A stretch of DNA of 23,801 nt from IMG/VR virus record IMGVR_UViG_3300023109_000140, positions 1 through 23,801 of that record. One strand, written 5' to 3'. Positions within the stretch are counted from its first letter, which is position 1. Each line of letters opens with the position of its first letter. The notes beneath the pieces were generated by a model. The model had not been told where the DNA came from. It saw only the letters and a program-made list of their open reading frames with translations, and did not search any database. The DNA comes from a virus. A program made the translations under genes and the position numbers. Of this stretch, positions 23,218-23,801 are shown one piece after another.

Positions 23218-23565
23218 ATGGCTGCAAAGCAACTAGAATCAGGTTCCGCATTTGACTATCTCGATGAAGATGGTGACGGAGTAATCACCGACGATGAAAT
23301 GGCTCGTGCAAAAGAGATCGCTGAGTTCGAACACCAACGAGCGATGCGTGAAAACGAAGATAAGAAAGAAGATCAAATTAGATCTATGGCGTGGTTCGCT
23401 CTTTGGGGTATGCTACTCTATCCTATATTGATCCTTGCTACGTCTTTGTTTGGTGTTGAAAAAGCTGCAACTATTATCGGAGATATTGCTCCAACATACT
23501 TTGTTGCTATCGCTGGTTTGGTAGCTGCATTCTTTGGCGCTCAGGCGTATACTAAAGGAAAATAA
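23218..23565 (+). CDS. EF-hand protein with two membrane segments
   Basis: This is a 115-aa protein. Residues 16-27 (DEDGDGVITDDE) are a complete EF-hand loop with Asp at 1, 3 and 5, Gly at 6, Ile at 8 and Glu at 12, so calcium binding is likely. A charged helix follows (residues 28-55). Two hydrophobic segments come next, about 57-79 (WFALWGMLLYPILILATSLF) and 88-108 (APTYFVAIAGLVAAFFGAQA), with a short charged tail. The two-helix hairpin with a cytosolic N-terminus is holin-like in outline, but nothing else supports holin. The ATG has AAAGGA 7 nt upstream. It sits between the gp26-type gene and a probable tape-measure gene, so a tail-linked or injection-linked role is inferred. I recall similar unnamed proteins in marine phages. 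Confidence 0.8.
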   Translation: MAAKQLESGSAFDYLDEDGDGVITDDEMARAKEIAEFEHQRAMRENEDKKEDQIRSMAWFALWGMLLYPILILATSLFGVEKAATIIGDIAPTYFVAIAGLVAAFFGAQAYTKGK

Positions 23566-23567
23566 AA

Positions 23568-23801
23568 ATGAGTAATTTGCCAGTTGTTGCTGGGCTTGAA
23601 GAGCTACAAGCAACCAATACAGATAATCGCCAACGACTGCAGAAGAGCCTTCGAGCTGGTTTGTTGAATGTGGTTAAATCTGTCCAGAGCCTCGAGAACA
23701 CTATGGTCAATATAGCTCGAGCGCAGATGGAACAGCAACAGCTGGCAAATTTTGCTGCACTTGAGGCTGCTAGAGAAGCTGCAAGAGGAGATCAAGGATC
23801 C
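23568..23801 (+). CDS. N-terminus of probable tape-measure protein (cut by window edge)
   Basis: An ATG with AAAGGA upstream (almost the same ribosome-site sequence as the previous gene) opens a frame that stays open to the right edge, 78 residues. The start MSNLPVVAGLEELQATNTDN is followed by helical, Gln/Ala-rich sequence (LQKSLRAGLLNVVKSVQSLE, then QMEQQQLANFAALEAAREAA). Long alpha-helical Ala/Gln-rich sequence directly after tube and chaperone-like genes is what a tape-measure protein (T4 gp29 role) looks like. The length and C-terminus are unseen, so another helical virion protein is possible. Confidence 0.45.
   Translation, partial: MSNLPVVAGLEELQATNTDNRQRLQKSLRAGLLNVVKSVQSLENTMVNIARAQMEQQQLANFAALEAAREAARGDQGS

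Overview
This window is about 23.8 kb of a T4-like (contractile-tailed) phage genome, almost entirely late virion-assembly genes. It is packed with T4-type baseplate homologues (gp48, gp53, gp27, gp5, PAAR tip, gp25, gp6, a gp7-position protein, gp8), plus T4-type head-completion (gp4) and DNA-end-protection (gp2) proteins. The moderate-to-low GC and several gene types (the very large wedge-end protein of the DUF4815 type, the gp7/gp8 forms, small Hc1-like and EF-hand proteins) resemble marine T4-like myoviruses of heterotrophic bacteria or cyanobacteria. The host cannot be fixed from this sequence. No tRNA, integrase, transposon, CRISPR array or host gene was seen.

Layout. Two gene blocks diverge from a 44-bp gap at 20489-20532. 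The long minus-strand block reads leftward from 20488 to the left edge: gp48, gp53, gp27 (with a long C-terminal extension), a 49-aa basic protein, gp5 N-terminal half (OB fold plus lysozyme), gp5 C-terminal half (needle plus a putative peptidase), PAAR tip, a 57-aa basic helical protein, gp25, gp6, gp7-like, gp8, a 1992-aa structural protein, a 73-aa coiled-coil protein, and the start of a fibre-like structural protein cut by the edge. A perfect T4-type late promoter core (TATAAATA) sits just upstream of gp48. A weaker one lies in the only other non-coding gap of the block, after PAAR. Most junctions are TAATG or ATGA overlaps, so translation is probably coupled along the block.

The plus-strand block reads rightward from 20533: gp4, gp2, a gp54/tail-tube-fold protein, a gp26-type protein, a 57-aa ORF overlapping its end, an EF-hand protein with two membrane segments, and the start of a probable tape-measure protein cut by the right edge.

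How the genes work together. The minus block supplies the membrane-puncturing hub (gp27, split gp5, PAAR), the wedge (gp53, gp25, gp6, gp7, gp8 and the large peripheral protein) and the cap on which the tail tube starts (gp48). The plus block finishes the head and DNA end and starts the tube and tape measure.

The most notable points are: (1) a textbook-like -1 frameshift signal (seven T, 9-nt spacer, 8-bp stem) at the end of the gp26-type gene, which would fuse it to the 57-aa ORF in the manner of lambda G/GT or P2 E/E' tape-measure chaperones; (2) a gp5 split into two genes near where T4 gp5 is proteolytically cut; (3) an M15-like peptidase domain on the end of the needle, giving the puncturing device two candidate wall hydrolases; (4) an EF-hand membrane protein inserted between the chaperone-like pair and the tape-measure candidate.
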